The notes under the pieces were generated by a model. That model did no database searches. It saw nothing but the letters and a program-made list of their open reading frames with translations, and was not told the origin of the DNA. From Lentisphaerota bacterium (lineage in GTDB: Bacteria; Verrucomicrobiota; Kiritimatiellia; RFP12; JAAYNR01): a stretch of DNA of 47,496 nt. The translations under genes were made by a program, and so were the position numbers. The DNA lies in assembly GCA_016873675.1 (NCBI GenBank), contig VGWG01000011.1, forward strand, positions 1-47,496, given 5' to 3'. This document shows, in pieces, positions 7,888 to 17,258 of this stretch (its first letter is position 1; each line of letters begins with the position of its first letter).

Positions 7888-9525
7888 ATGCGCATCGAGT
7901 CATTTGACTATTTTATTGCTGGAAGCGGCATTGCAGGGTTGTCCGCCGCCTTGCGGATGGCGTCCAGCGGTCGCGTGTTCCTTGCGACCAAGAAGGAATC
8001 GGCCGAAAGCAACAGCAATTACGCCCAGGGCGGTATCGCCTGCGTGCTGGAGCCCGGTGACACCTTCGAACAGCATGTGGCCGACACGCTCGATGCGGGC
8101 GCGGGGTTGTGTGACGAGTCGGTGGTGCGGCGGATCGTTTCGGACGGCCCGGCGCGGATTGCCGATCTCGAGCGGCTCGGCGTGACGTTCAGCGCGAGCG
8201 CCGAGAGCGCCAGCGGCTATGATCTGGGGCGCGAGGGGGGGCATACGCGAAGGCGCGTGCTGCACGCAGGGGATATCACCGGGCGGCGTGTGGAAAGTGT
8301 GCTGCTGGAACGCGTGCTGGAGCATCCCAACATCGTGATCCGCGAGCGCACGATGGTGATCGACGCGATCACGACACGCTGGCTCGGGCTGTCCGGGCCC
8401 AATCGGTGCATCGGCGCCTATCTTCTGGACGAGGCGACCGGCGAGATCAGCGCGGTTCGGGCGCCGTGGACGATTCTGGCGACTGGCGGGTGCGGCAAGG
8501 TGTATCTCTACACGAGCAACCCCGACATTGCCACGGGCGACGGAGTGGCGATCGCCTGGCGAGCGGGCGCCGACATCGCCAACATGGAATTTATCCAGTT
8601 TCATCCAACCTGTCTCTACCATCCCCAAGCCAAAAACTTTCTCATCAGCGAGGCGGTGCGGGGCGAAGGCGCGGAATTGGTGGATCGTGACGGTCGACCG
8701 TTCATGCTCAACTATGATCCGAGAGGAGCCTTGGCACCGCGCGACATTGTAGCCCGCGCGATTGACGCCGAAATGAAGCGAACCGCTGCGCCCTACTGTT
8801 GTCTCGACATGCGCAGCAAGCCGCGCTCCTTTATCGAAGAGCGGTTTCCCACGCTGTATGCGACGGCGAAGCGGTTCGGCATCGACATGGCCGCTGATCT
8901 GATGCCGGTCGTTCCGGCGGCTCACTATTGCTGTGGGGGCATCAAGGCAACGGTTGCTGGCGAGACCACGCTTCCGGGATTGCTTGCGGTGGGCGAATGC
9001 GCCTGCACCGGTTTGCATGGCGCCAACCGGCTAGCCAGCAATTCATTGCTGGAGGCGCTGGTCTGCGCGCAGGCCGTGGCAGAGCGGGTCAGGCAGGAGC
9101 CGGTGAAACGGATCGATGTGGTGATTCCGGATTGGCAGTATGGGCGCGCTGTGGTCAGCGACGAGCAGGTGGTGGTGTCTCACAACTGGAACGAAGTCCG
9201 GACGTGCATGTGGGACTATGTCGGGATCGTCCGTTCCGGAAAGCGGCTCGAACGGGCCTTGCGGCGCATCGCCAACCTGCGCCGGGAGATCCGCCAGTAT
9301 TATTTTGATTATTGGGTCACGCCTGACACACTCGAGTTGCGCAATATCGCCGATGTTGCGGCGCTGATCATCCGCAGCGCGGCCCATCGTAAGGAAAGCC
9401 GGGGCCTGCATTACACGCTGGACTATCCGGAACGGAGTGAGACGGTGAAGCCGACGGTGATCGCTGGTCGCCGCATCCATACGCCGTCGGCGGGGTCACA
9501 TTATGCGCCGCTGCATGCGGATTGA
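7888..9525 (+). CDS. nadB: L-aspartate oxidase
   Basis: The 545-residue flavoprotein oxidises L-aspartate to iminoaspartate, the first step of de novo NAD synthesis. Visible hallmarks are the FAD-binding GSGIAGLSAALRMA near residue 13, SNYAQGGIACVL, and the catalytic region EFIQFHPTCLY...GEGAELVDRDGRPFM with APRDIVARAI. The late CTGLHGANRLASNSLLEALV and a C-terminal helical domain complete it. The SNYAQGGIA motif and overall length favour NadB over fumarate reductase/succinate dehydrogenase flavoprotein subunits. AAAAGG lies upstream of the ATG. The partner nadA (quinolinate synthase) is not nearby. The next gene follows after 14 bases, so the two are probably co-transcribed. Confidence 0.95.
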   Translation: MRIESFDYFIAGSGIAGLSAALRMASSGRVFLATKKESAESNSNYAQGGIACVLEPGDTFEQHVADTLDAGAGLCDESVVRRIVSDGPARIADLERLGVTFSASAESASGYDLGREGGHTRRRVLHAGDITGRRVESVLLERVLEHPNIVIRERTMVIDAITTRWLGLSGPNRCIGAYLLDEATGEISAVRAPWTILATGGCGKVYLYTSNPDIATGDGVAIAWRAGADIANMEFIQFHPTCLYHPQAKNFLISEAVRGEGAELVDRDGRPFMLNYDPRGALAPRDIVARAIDAEMKRTAAPYCCLDMRSKPRSFIEERFPTLYATAKRFGIDMAADLMPVVPAAHYCCGGIKATVAGETTLPGLLAVGECACTGLHGANRLASNSLLEALVCAQAVAERVRQEPVKRIDVVIPDWQYGRAVVSDEQVVVSHNWNEVRTCMWDYVGIVRSGKRLERALRRIANLRREIRQYYFDYWVTPDTLELRNIADVAALIIRSAAHRKESRGLHYTLDYPERSETVKPTVIAGRRIHTPSAGSHYAPLHAD

Positions 9526-9539
9526 GAAGGGGGTACGCG

Positions 9540-11768
9540 ATGAAACTGTTTCAGCTTGTGGCCGTCACCGCGGGCTTGGCCTATGCCGCTTTTCTATTGC
9601 TGTTCTGCGTGTCCGATGCCTTCCATCCGGGGCTGCCCACGGAAATGGGCGGACTCGTTCTGAGTCTTGATCCACAGACCGTCGCGCTTCATCAGGTCTG
9701 GTTGCTGAGCGCGCGCTGGGCCGTCGCGCTCAAGTTGGCGGAGCCCGAGGTCACGATCAACGCGCTGAGCGGGGTGTTTGCGGGCGTGGGCCTGTGCGGG
9801 TTTCTCGTTGTGTTCCGGCGGCTGTTGGCGTGCGGAATGAGCCGGGTTGACGTCTCGACGCTTTTTTTCCTTCAGGGGGACGATGACTCCGACAAGCCGC
9901 TTCCTCCGGTTCAGAGCGCGCATGAGGCAATGGCGCTGATCTGTGGGGAGTTCACGCGGCGGGAGCGACTGGCACTCGCGCTGGGGACGCTGGGCGCGGG
10001 CCTGGTGTACGCCTTCAGCGCGCCGTTCTGGATTACGGCAACGCGTGCGGGTCCGGGCTCGTTTGACGCGCTGTTGCTGCTGGTCGCGGGCTGGTTGACC
10101 TCGTCGTTTTGTCTGCGGCCATCGCTGAGTGCGGCGTGTCTGGTCAGCGCGGTGGCGGGGATCGGAATCGCAGAAAGCCCAGTCTTTGTGGTGGTGGCGG
10201 GTGTGCTGATCTTTTTTTATGTGCGGGCCATTATTCATTTCGAGTTGCCCTTCCAACGTTATTTCGTCGCTGCGATTGTCTGTTCCGGTATCGGGTTCGC
10301 GGTGCAGCTTGGCCTCGCCTCGCTGTTGCTGAGCGAATCGGTTGACACGGCCATTTCGGTGCCGCAGGTGGTGCGCGCCATGACGGCCGGTCATTTGGCC
10401 GCAGTGCAGGACGTCGGCTTGTCGCCGCATTGGATGTGGACCATGCTGTGGGCCGGAATCCCCTTCGTGCTGGCTCTGGGTCTCTCGTTGAGTCAGCAGC
10501 GCGAGCACCGATTAGGGACGACCGCCCTGTTGACTTTGGGGACGGGCGCCTTGGGGGTCGTGCTTCTGAATTTTCCATACACGCCGGGTGCCGATTGGCG
10601 GGGCCGGGGGGATGTGTCGCTCATCGCGGCCTTGGCGATTGTGTTTGCGGCAGGTTATTTCATCAGCCGCTGGTTTCTCGTGGCGACGGTTTATCGTTCT
10701 GGTAGCGGCGAAGACACGGGCGACGATTCCTTTGTGGACGTTTCGGATCGGGAAGGGATGTTGGGGTGGGTGCTGCTGCGTGTCTTCGGCGCAGGCGGAT
10801 TTATTCTGGCATTCGGATTGGCCGTGATTCAGCCCGGACTGAATTGGTCCGTGGTGAATCCCGTTCTTCTGAATGAAAATTGGGTGAAGGCCGGAAGCGT
10901 GGCGGAATCTGCGACAACGAATGCAGTCCGGCCTGAGGCCTACGTCATCGATCCAGCAGCGGATGCGGCAGCGGTTGCGGAGTCGGCGATGGTTCTGCTG
11001 GATCAGGGTCGTGCACGGGAGGTTGAACGGGTCATCTTGCCCCATCTGGCCAGAATGCGTCCGGCGTTGCATCGTGACCGAATGGATCTGCTTCGCGCGC
11101 GCATCTTGGTCGCCCGTGGCGGACGATCACTCGATTCGGCGCGCATTCTGTTGATGCGCCTCCTGCCGCGCGGGCTTCCGGAGCAGGATCGCATTGGGGA
11201 CTGGATGTTGGATGCGGGGCTCGCCAAGCAGGATTGGAATTTACTGGAGCGCGATTGCCAGACGATCCTGAAGTGTAATCGCTATCATGTGCGCGCGAAT
11301 GAAGTGTTGGGTCGGGCGCTGCTCAAACGGTCGTCTTTTCGCATGGCCGTCATTCACTTAGCCGAGACGCTGACGTTTGTCACGAACGGACCGATCCTGA
11401 CGGCGATGGGGGAGGCCTATCTGCGTACCGATCAGCCGGATCAGGCCCGGTTGGCCCTCGAAGCGGCCCTGCGACAGTCAGACGTTTCCGGTGATGCGTA
11501 TCTTCTGTTGGCGCAGGTGCTCATGAAACAGGAACATCCCGATGCGGTGGTCGAGCTGGCCAGCAATACACCCGAGCCGTTCCGTTCACCCGAACTGCTT
11601 CTGCTGTTGGCCACGGCCTTGCAGGCGCGGGGTGAGACACAAGCCAGCCTCTCGATTCTCGCGCTACTGAACGCGCGGCGCGATCAACTGACGGTCCGGA
11701 GCCTTCGAGAGCTCGATCAGTTGTTGCGTCAGACGGCAGAGAACGACCCGAAGCGTGAACCGTTATAA
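9540..11768 (+). CDS. Large multi-pass membrane protein with C-terminal TPR-like repeats
   Basis: The 742-residue protein has a hydrophobic N-terminal half (roughly residues 1-450) with about ten membrane segments. A soluble helical half follows, with TPR-like repeats such as ILTAMGEAYLRTDQPDQARLALEAAL and DAYLLLAQVLMKQEHPDAVVEL. The segment LVYAFSAPFWITATRAGPGSFDALLLL resembles the DUF2723 (GT117, O-mannosyltransferase-like) membrane proteins, but I cannot confirm that family. I chose the ATG at 9540, preceded by AAGGGGG, over the in-frame ATG at 9522 that overlaps the nadB stop. The function is unknown; protein glycosylation or envelope assembly would be guesses. It converges on trmB, which ends five bases away. 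Confidence 0.75.
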   Translation: MKLFQLVAVTAGLAYAAFLLLFCVSDAFHPGLPTEMGGLVLSLDPQTVALHQVWLLSARWAVALKLAEPEVTINALSGVFAGVGLCGFLVVFRRLLACGMSRVDVSTLFFLQGDDDSDKPLPPVQSAHEAMALICGEFTRRERLALALGTLGAGLVYAFSAPFWITATRAGPGSFDALLLLVAGWLTSSFCLRPSLSAACLVSAVAGIGIAESPVFVVVAGVLIFFYVRAIIHFELPFQRYFVAAIVCSGIGFAVQLGLASLLLSESVDTAISVPQVVRAMTAGHLAAVQDVGLSPHWMWTMLWAGIPFVLALGLSLSQQREHRLGTTALLTLGTGALGVVLLNFPYTPGADWRGRGDVSLIAALAIVFAAGYFISRWFLVATVYRSGSGEDTGDDSFVDVSDREGMLGWVLLRVFGAGGFILAFGLAVIQPGLNWSVVNPVLLNENWVKAGSVAESATTNAVRPEAYVIDPAADAAAVAESAMVLLDQGRAREVERVILPHLARMRPALHRDRMDLLRARILVARGGRSLDSARILLMRLLPRGLPEQDRIGDWMLDAGLAKQDWNLLERDCQTILKCNRYHVRANEVLGRALLKRSSFRMAVIHLAETLTFVTNGPILTAMGEAYLRTDQPDQARLALEAALRQSDVSGDAYLLLAQVLMKQEHPDAVVELASNTPEPFRSPELLLLLATALQARGETQASLSILALLNARRDQLTVRSLRELDQLLRQTAENDPKREPL

Positions 11769-11772
11769 TGGA

Positions 11773-12393
11773 TCAAATGCGGTAGGCGCATTCGCCGATG
11801 GTTTGCCCGTTGCCGCGGAAGATCAACTCAAAATCGGTTTGCTCCTCGGGCAGGCGGGGAATGGGCGGTGCCTCTTGGTACCGCGTGTCGCGGGCGAACG
11901 CTTTGCGGATCGCCTCAAAATAATCGAGGTGATCGGTAGCGATCTGCACCGTGCCGCCGGGTTGAAGCCGATCATGGAGCATATCGAGGAATTCCGGTGA
12001 GAAAAGTCGTCGTTTGTGGTGGCGTCGTTTGGGCCACGGGTCGGGGAAGTGAATGTAGACCGTCCGAATGCGTTTGGGCGGCAGAAGAAACTGCAGAGCG
12101 TAGAACGCCTCCAGGCGGATGATTCGCACATTGGCTAGCCCGTTGCGCGTCAGCTTACTGTCAATCTTGCGGACGCGTCCCAGCAGTCGCTCGATGGCAA
12201 TGTAGCACACGTCGGGATTGGCCGAGGCGCGGGCCAGCAGGAATCGTCCCTTGCCGGCGCCGACGTCGACCTCCAGCGGCGCGTCCGCCGAGAAGATCGC
12301 ATCAACGGGCAACGGCTCGGTGATCGATGCCGGCGTCAGGATAAAGGTCGTCAGTTCTCGAATGGGCGGTGAAGGCGGGGGCGATGATGTCAT
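11773..12393 (-). CDS. trmB: tRNA (guanine-N7-)-methyltransferase
   Basis: The 206-residue enzyme uses S-adenosylmethionine to methylate G46 in the tRNA variable loop. The SAM-binding motif EVDVGAGKGRFLLARA is at about residues 40-55 and YIAIERLLGRVRKI follows. The diagnostic FPDPWPKRRHHKRRLFSPEFLD lies near residue 125, together with a late TDFELIFRGNG. Family length is normal. No strong ribosome-binding site precedes the ATG; the queA stop lies 39 bases upstream, so it probably rides on the same transcript. It is the last gene of the gatC-to-trmB run and converges on the membrane/TPR gene. Confidence 0.95.
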   Translation of the reverse strand: MTSSPPPSPPIRELTTFILTPASITEPLPVDAIFSADAPLEVDVGAGKGRFLLARASANPDVCYIAIERLLGRVRKIDSKLTRNGLANVRIIRLEAFYALQFLLPPKRIRTVYIHFPDPWPKRRHHKRRLFSPEFLDMLHDRLQPGGTVQIATDHLDYFEAIRKAFARDTRYQEAPPIPRLPEEQTDFELIFRGNGQTIGECAYRI

Positions 12394-12432
12394 AGCGAAT
12401 CCGTACAGTCAAGCGGTGCAAAAACGGGCAGA

Positions 12433-13488
12433 TCACTGCAACAACATGCAGTCGCCGTAGCTGAAAAATCGGTAGCCTGCGTGGATGGCGGCGGCATAAG
12501 CGTCCAGCGTCCGTTCCCGTCCGGCGAATGCTGAAACCATCATGAGCAAGGTTGATCGGGGGAGATGAAAATTGGTGAGCATAGCGTTGACGACGCGGAA
12601 GGTGTACGGGGGATGGATGAAAAGATCGCTGCGTCCGGAGCACGCCACAATCATACCGTCGTGGGCGGCAGCGACGGTCTCCAGTGTGCGGACCGAGGTC
12701 GAGCCGACCGCCACCAGCCGACCGCCGCGGGCTCGGCACGCCTGGACCGCGTCGGCCGTTTCAATCGGCACACAGTAGCGTTCGGCGTCCATGTGATGAC
12801 CTTCCACCGTTTCGGAGGTGACCGGTCTGAACGTCCCAATCCCGACATGAAGCGTGACGGTTGCACAGGTGATGCCCAGACTCCGAATCTGATCGAGCAG
12901 CGCTTCGGTCAGGTGAAGGCCGGCTGTTGGCGCGGCCACGGCACCGACATTCCGCGCATACACCGTCTGATACCGCTCGCGGTCGATGTGCTGCCGGGCG
13001 TTATCGACAGCCGTCCGCTGTATGTAGGGCGGCAGTGGCGTCGTGCCGAAGCGGTTGAGCAGCGGCTCCAGAGGACCATTCAGATCGAACGTGATCACCG
13101 CCTGCCCGCCCTCGCCGCGGGCCACGATATCGGCCATCAGCGCCCCCTCACCGAAGCTCGCGCGCAATCCCGCTCGCACCCGTCTGCCGGACCCGACAAG
13201 CACACGCCACTGGGCGTCGGACGTGTCCTCCCGTTCGAGCAGCAGAAACTCCACGGCACCGCCGGTATCTTCCCAACGGCCCAGCAACCGGGCGGGAAAC
13301 ACCCGAGTATCGTTCAAGATTAGGAGGTCGCCCGCTTGAAGAAAACGGGGCAAGTCGGCAACCCGGTGATGCGCCAGCGCACCCGTCTGGCGATCCAGGA
13401 TCATCATTCGCGAAGACCCGCGGACGGCGGGGGGCTCCTGCGCGATCAGTTCCGGCGGCAACACATAGTCGAAATCAGACGTTTGCAT
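12433..13488 (-). CDS. queA: S-adenosylmethionine:tRNA ribosyltransferase-isomerase
   Basis: The 351-residue enzyme moves the ribosyl part of S-adenosylmethionine to 7-aminomethyl-7-deazaguanine in tRNA, making epoxyqueuosine. The N-terminus SDFDYVLPPELIAQEP followed by SRMMILDR is diagnostic. So are LLILNDTRVFPARL, GAVAAPTAGLHLT near the middle, and NFHLPRSTLLMMVSAFAG with GYRFFSYGDCML at the end. I chose the ATG at 13488; the longer frame begins with TTG at 13521 inside the end of trxB. No strong Shine-Dalgarno is visible. The other queuosine genes are not in the window, and trmB follows, so the two tRNA-modifying genes sit together. Confidence 0.96.
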   Translation of the reverse strand: MQTSDFDYVLPPELIAQEPPAVRGSSRMMILDRQTGALAHHRVADLPRFLQAGDLLILNDTRVFPARLLGRWEDTGGAVEFLLLEREDTSDAQWRVLVGSGRRVRAGLRASFGEGALMADIVARGEGGQAVITFDLNGPLEPLLNRFGTTPLPPYIQRTAVDNARQHIDRERYQTVYARNVGAVAAPTAGLHLTEALLDQIRSLGITCATVTLHVGIGTFRPVTSETVEGHHMDAERYCVPIETADAVQACRARGGRLVAVGSTSVRTLETVAAAHDGMIVACSGRSDLFIHPPYTFRVVNAMLTNFHLPRSTLLMMVSAFAGRERTLDAYAAAIHAGYRFFSYGDCMLLQ

Positions 13489-13517
13489 GGCGGTAATACG
13501 GAAAACAAAAGCAGGGG

Positions 13518-14438
13518 TCAACCCTTTGCGGCCAGGTACCGCTCGACTTCCAAGGCGGCCATGCAGCCGGTTCCAGCGGCCGTGACCGCCTGCCGATAGA
13601 CAGGATCCTGGACATCGCCAGCCGCAAACACGCCGTCTGTAGACGTCCGCGTGTTCTGCGTCACAATATACCCCGCATCGTCACACCGGACGGCCGTCCT
13701 GAACGGCTGTGTGCTGGGCGTGTGGCCGATGGCGATGAAGAGACCCGAGACCTTTATTTCGCTCCGTTCGCCCATGTTGACGTTTTGAATTACGACAGCG
13801 GACACCTCGTTTTTCTTGGGATCGAGAACCTCCGCTACCGTGCTGTCCCAGACAACCCGGATGTTGGACGTTGCCAGCACCCGATCCACCATCACCTTGG
13901 ACGCGCGGAATTCACGGCGCCGGTGAATCAGCGTGACGGTTCGCGTGATGCGTGACAGATACAGCGCATCCTCCATCGCGGTATCGCCTCCGCCCACCAC
14001 CGCAACATCCTGGTTGCGGTAAAACGCGCCGTCGCACGTCGCGCATCCCGAGACGCCGCGGCCGATCAGCGCCTGCTCCGACGGCAGGCCCAGATAGCGG
14101 GCGATGGCGCCCGTGGCGATGATTACCGTCTTCGACAGCAACTCACCATTCGCCTCCAGCGAAAGCCGTTTTACGTCGCTGCCGAAATCACATCCGCTCA
14201 CCTGATCCATCATCAAGCGGACGCCCATCCGCTCGGCCTGCTTGCGCATGGCCATGACCAGATCAAAACCGCTGATGGCGTTTTCAAATCCCGGATAGTT
14301 TTCGATATCGGTCGTCTGCGTCAGTTGCCCGCCGGGTTGCTGCCCCTCGATCACGACCGGATGCAGATTGGCGCGCGCGCAATAAATGGCCGCCGTCAAA
14401 CCGGCTGGGCCGCTCCCGATAATTGCCACATTTTCCAT
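13518..14438 (-). CDS. trxB: Thioredoxin reductase
   Basis: The 306-residue NADPH- and FAD-dependent enzyme keeps thioredoxin reduced. It has the FAD motif GSGPAGLTAAIYCARA (residues 8-23), QPGGQLTQTTDIENYPGF, and the redox pair in CATCDG (Cys132 and Cys135). The NADPH motif GGGDTAMEDALYLSR and the C-terminal FAD contact GVFAAGDVQDPVYRQAVTAAGTGC (read in parts) complete it. I start at the ATG at 14438 with GGAGA upstream; a GTG six bases earlier is in frame but less likely. It lies 20 bases after the second PilB-like gene in the same direction. Thioredoxin itself is not in the window. Confidence 0.95.
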   Translation of the reverse strand: MENVAIIGSGPAGLTAAIYCARANLHPVVIEGQQPGGQLTQTTDIENYPGFENAISGFDLVMAMRKQAERMGVRLMMDQVSGCDFGSDVKRLSLEANGELLSKTVIIATGAIARYLGLPSEQALIGRGVSGCATCDGAFYRNQDVAVVGGGDTAMEDALYLSRITRTVTLIHRRREFRASKVMVDRVLATSNIRVVWDSTVAEVLDPKKNEVSAVVIQNVNMGERSEIKVSGLFIAIGHTPSTQPFRTAVRCDDAGYIVTQNTRTSTDGVFAAGDVQDPVYRQAVTAAGTGCMAALEVERYLAAKG

Positions 14439-14458
14439 ACACACGTCTCCGTATCGGG

Positions 14459-16165
14459 TTAGGTGTAGAGGCGAATTTCATCCACCGTCGTATAGCCATC
14501 CAGCACGTTGCGTATGCCATCTTCGCGCAGCGTGCGCATGCCCATCGCCCGAGCCTTTTCACGGAGGAAGAGGGTGGGTTTCTTCTCATTGATCAGCTCG
14601 CGGATATCGTTCGAAATCCGCAGATATTCGTAGATGCCCTTGCGCCCCTTGTAGCCGGTGCTGTTGCACTTCTGACAGCCCCGCCCGTAATAAAACGGGC
14701 GCGATCCGATGTCTGATCGCGTCAAATTCAGGGTGCGCAGCGTGTCGTCGTCCGGCTCATAGGCCGTTTTGCAATTCAGGCAGATGGTGCGAAGCAGCCG
14801 CTGGCCCAGGACAGCCTCCAACGTCGAGGCGATGAGATAGGGCTCGACCTCCATGTCGATCAGGCGCGTGATGGCACCGGCGGCATCGTTGGTGTGCAGC
14901 GTGCTGAAGACCAAGTGCCCCGTCAACGCGGCCTCAATGGCGATCTTGGCGGTCTCCAAATCACGGATTTCACCGATCATCATCACATCGGGATCCTGGC
15001 GCAGAAACGCCCGCAAAGCCAGTGGAAACGTGTTGCCCGTCAGCGGGTTGATGGGCACCTGAACGATGCCGTCAATATCGTATTCGACGGGCTCCTCGGC
15101 GGTCAGCAGCTTCAGATCAATCGTGTTGATCCGTCTCAGACAGGAATACAGCGTGGTGGTCTTTCCGCAACCGGTCGGCCCGGTCACGATGATGATTCCA
15201 TTGGGTTTCTCAACGTCGTTGAAGATATCGTTCAAGACATCTTCCGGCATGCCCAGGGTGTCGAGATTGAGTGAGACCACGCTTTGGTCCAGCACACGCA
15301 ACACGACGCTTTCGCCAAAACGGGTCGGCAGGCAGGAGACGCGCAAGTCAATATGCCGACCAGCGACCGTGATGGCGATGCGTCCGTCCTGCGGCATTCG
15401 GCGTTCGGCGATGTTCAGGCCGGACATGACCTTGACGCGCGAAATGATCGCTGTCGCCAGGCGCCGGGGCGGCGGCGCCATCTCATAGAGGGCGCCGTCC
15501 ACGCGGTAACGGATGCGGAACTCCTTTTCGAAAGGCTCAAAGTGGATGTCCGATGCCCGTGCCATGACCGCATTATACAGGACCAGATGAACGAACTGAA
15601 TGATCGGCGCGGAACCGGCGGCCTCGGCAATCCCCTTGTCATCCACCTCTTCGCTCGCAGCCAGGGCGGGATCCTTGGAGATTTCGCCCTCCAGACTGGT
15701 CAGGAGATCGGCGACGGTTGCGCTGTCATCCCCGTAATACTCGGTGACGCGATCATGAATATCGCCCTCGCGGGCCATCACGAAGGAGACGTCCTTGGTC
15801 AGGACAAACATGATCTCATCCATCGCATGGGGATCGATGATCGTGGACGTGGCCAACGTCACGGCCCCGGTTCCCGTCCGTATGGGTATCACGTTGTACA
15901 TCCGCGCCACGCTGGCAGGAATGCACTTGATGACCGCCTGGGGAATGGACAATTGCGTGAGATCGACGACCTCGCACCCCTGATAGGCGGCCATCATGCC
16001 CAGCAGGTCGTTTTCGGTGACAAACTCGCTGTCCAGCAAGAGCCGCCGCATGGGTTTGCCTGAGCGTTTTTTCTCGTCGAGCAATTCCTGCGCCTGCTGT
16101 TCATCAACGAGGCCATTGGTAATGGCCAGGTCGAGAACGGGATCAAAATCGAGATGTCCGCTCAT
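14459..16165 (-). CDS. GspE/PilB-type secretion or pilus assembly ATPase (second copy)
   Basis: The 568-residue hexameric ATPase has an N-terminal MshEN/T2SSE-N domain (DPVLDLAITNGLVDEQQAQELL to about residue 130). The catalytic domain has Walker A GPTGCGKT at 329-336, the Asp box DPDVMMIGEIRDLETA, and His boxes ending in GHLVFSTLHTNDA. A Cys cluster (CLNCK, then CQKCNSTGYKGRKGIYE near the C-terminus) is the zinc motif of assembly ATPases. Such proteins drive pilin or pseudopilin polymerisation. It starts one base after pilT ends, and a second PilB-like gene precedes pilT. Whether this copy powers a type IV pilus or a type II secretion system is not decided by the sequence. Confidence 0.9.
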   Translation of the reverse strand: MSGHLDFDPVLDLAITNGLVDEQQAQELLDEKKRSGKPMRRLLLDSEFVTENDLLGMMAAYQGCEVVDLTQLSIPQAVIKCIPASVARMYNVIPIRTGTGAVTLATSTIIDPHAMDEIMFVLTKDVSFVMAREGDIHDRVTEYYGDDSATVADLLTSLEGEISKDPALAASEEVDDKGIAEAAGSAPIIQFVHLVLYNAVMARASDIHFEPFEKEFRIRYRVDGALYEMAPPPRRLATAIISRVKVMSGLNIAERRMPQDGRIAITVAGRHIDLRVSCLPTRFGESVVLRVLDQSVVSLNLDTLGMPEDVLNDIFNDVEKPNGIIIVTGPTGCGKTTTLYSCLRRINTIDLKLLTAEEPVEYDIDGIVQVPINPLTGNTFPLALRAFLRQDPDVMMIGEIRDLETAKIAIEAALTGHLVFSTLHTNDAAGAITRLIDMEVEPYLIASTLEAVLGQRLLRTICLNCKTAYEPDDDTLRTLNLTRSDIGSRPFYYGRGCQKCNSTGYKGRKGIYEYLRISNDIRELINEKKPTLFLREKARAMGMRTLREDGIRNVLDGYTTVDEIRLYT

Positions 16166-16166
16166 G

Positions 16167-17258
16167 TCATCGCTCCCGTGTTTCCAAGTCCTTCTTCAAC
16201 TTTGCGACCAGCGTGTCGGGGTCCTGCGATTTGGTCACCAAGTCGTCATAGTGGATTTTGCCGGCGAGATAGAGTTCGAGCAGATGGGCATCGAGCGTGT
16301 TCATGCCGTACTTCGTTCCGGTTTGAATGTCGGAGGCGATCTGGAACGTTTTGTTGTCGCGAATCCGTGAACGGATGGACGGCGTCGAGATCATCACCTC
16401 AAAAGCGGCGACGCGGCCCGGCTTGTCCGCGCGCGGGAGCAGCAGTTGGGAGATGACGGCGACGATGGAGACGGCCAGCTGTGTCCGCACCTCTTCCTGC
16501 TCGTTGGTCGGGAATGCGTCGACAATACGATCAACAGTGGCCGAAGCGCCCGTCGTGTGCAGCGTGGCAAAGACCAGATGCCCCGTCTCTGCCGCCGTGA
16601 TCGCAGCCCGCATCGTTTCGAGGTCACGCATTTCACCGACCAGGATGACATCCGGGTCCTGGCGCAGCGCCCGGCGCAGCGCCTCGGCGAAATTGGGGAC
16701 GTCCACCCCGATTTCGCGTTGTGTCACCAGCGATTTTTTGTGCCGATGAAAATACTCGATCGGGTCTTCCACGGTGATGATGTGGCAGTCGCGCGTATCG
16801 TTGATGATGTTCAGCATGCTTGCGAGCGTCGTGGTCTTGCCCGATCCGGTGGGGCCCGTGACCAGAATCAGGCCGCGGGGCTTGTACAGCAACTCGCGCA
16901 CTTGCTCGGGAAAGCCGATCTGTTCGAGGGTCAGCAGCGTCGTCGGCAACAATCGCATCACGACGCCGATCGTCCCCTTGGTCAGAAAGATGCTTACGCG
17001 AAACCGCCCCTGGTCGCCAAAACTCAGACCGAAGTCGACGCCGCAATCCTCGTAAACGCTGCGCTGCTGGGCCTCCGTGGCAATGTGCGCCATGAAGTTC
17101 TTCGTATCGTCCGGCGTTAGCACCGGAAGATCGAGCGGCATCAGCGCCCCGTGTATGCGCAGAACGGGCGGCGCGCCGACACGCAGGTGAAGATCCGAAC
17201 CGTTTTCGTCAATCGTCAACTGCATCAGCGCGTCGACGTCCAAGGTGAAGGTATTCAT
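16167..17258 (-). CDS. pilT: PilT-type pilus retraction ATPase
   Basis: The 363-residue hexameric ATPase powers pilus retraction and twitching. It lacks the long N-terminal domain and the Cys4 zinc motif of the neighbouring assembly ATPases. The PAS-like N-terminal domain begins NGSDLHLRVGAPPVLRIHG. Walker A GPTGSGKT is at 135-142, the Asp box RQDPDVILVGEMRDLETM lies near 200, and the His box is GHLVFATLHTTGA. The typical PilT end AGKIHYDDLVTKSQDPDTL is present. Its ATG shares a base with the upstream pilB stop (TAATG), so the two are translationally coupled. PilU is a close alternative, but its partner would be the other PilT, which is not seen. Confidence 0.92.
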   Translation of the reverse strand: MNTFTLDVDALMQLTIDENGSDLHLRVGAPPVLRIHGALMPLDLPVLTPDDTKNFMAHIATEAQQRSVYEDCGVDFGLSFGDQGRFRVSIFLTKGTIGVVMRLLPTTLLTLEQIGFPEQVRELLYKPRGLILVTGPTGSGKTTTLASMLNIINDTRDCHIITVEDPIEYFHRHKKSLVTQREIGVDVPNFAEALRRALRQDPDVILVGEMRDLETMRAAITAAETGHLVFATLHTTGASATVDRIVDAFPTNEQEEVRTQLAVSIVAVISQLLLPRADKPGRVAAFEVMISTPSIRSRIRDNKTFQIASDIQTGTKYGMNTLDAHLLELYLAGKIHYDDLVTKSQDPDTLVAKLKKDLETRER

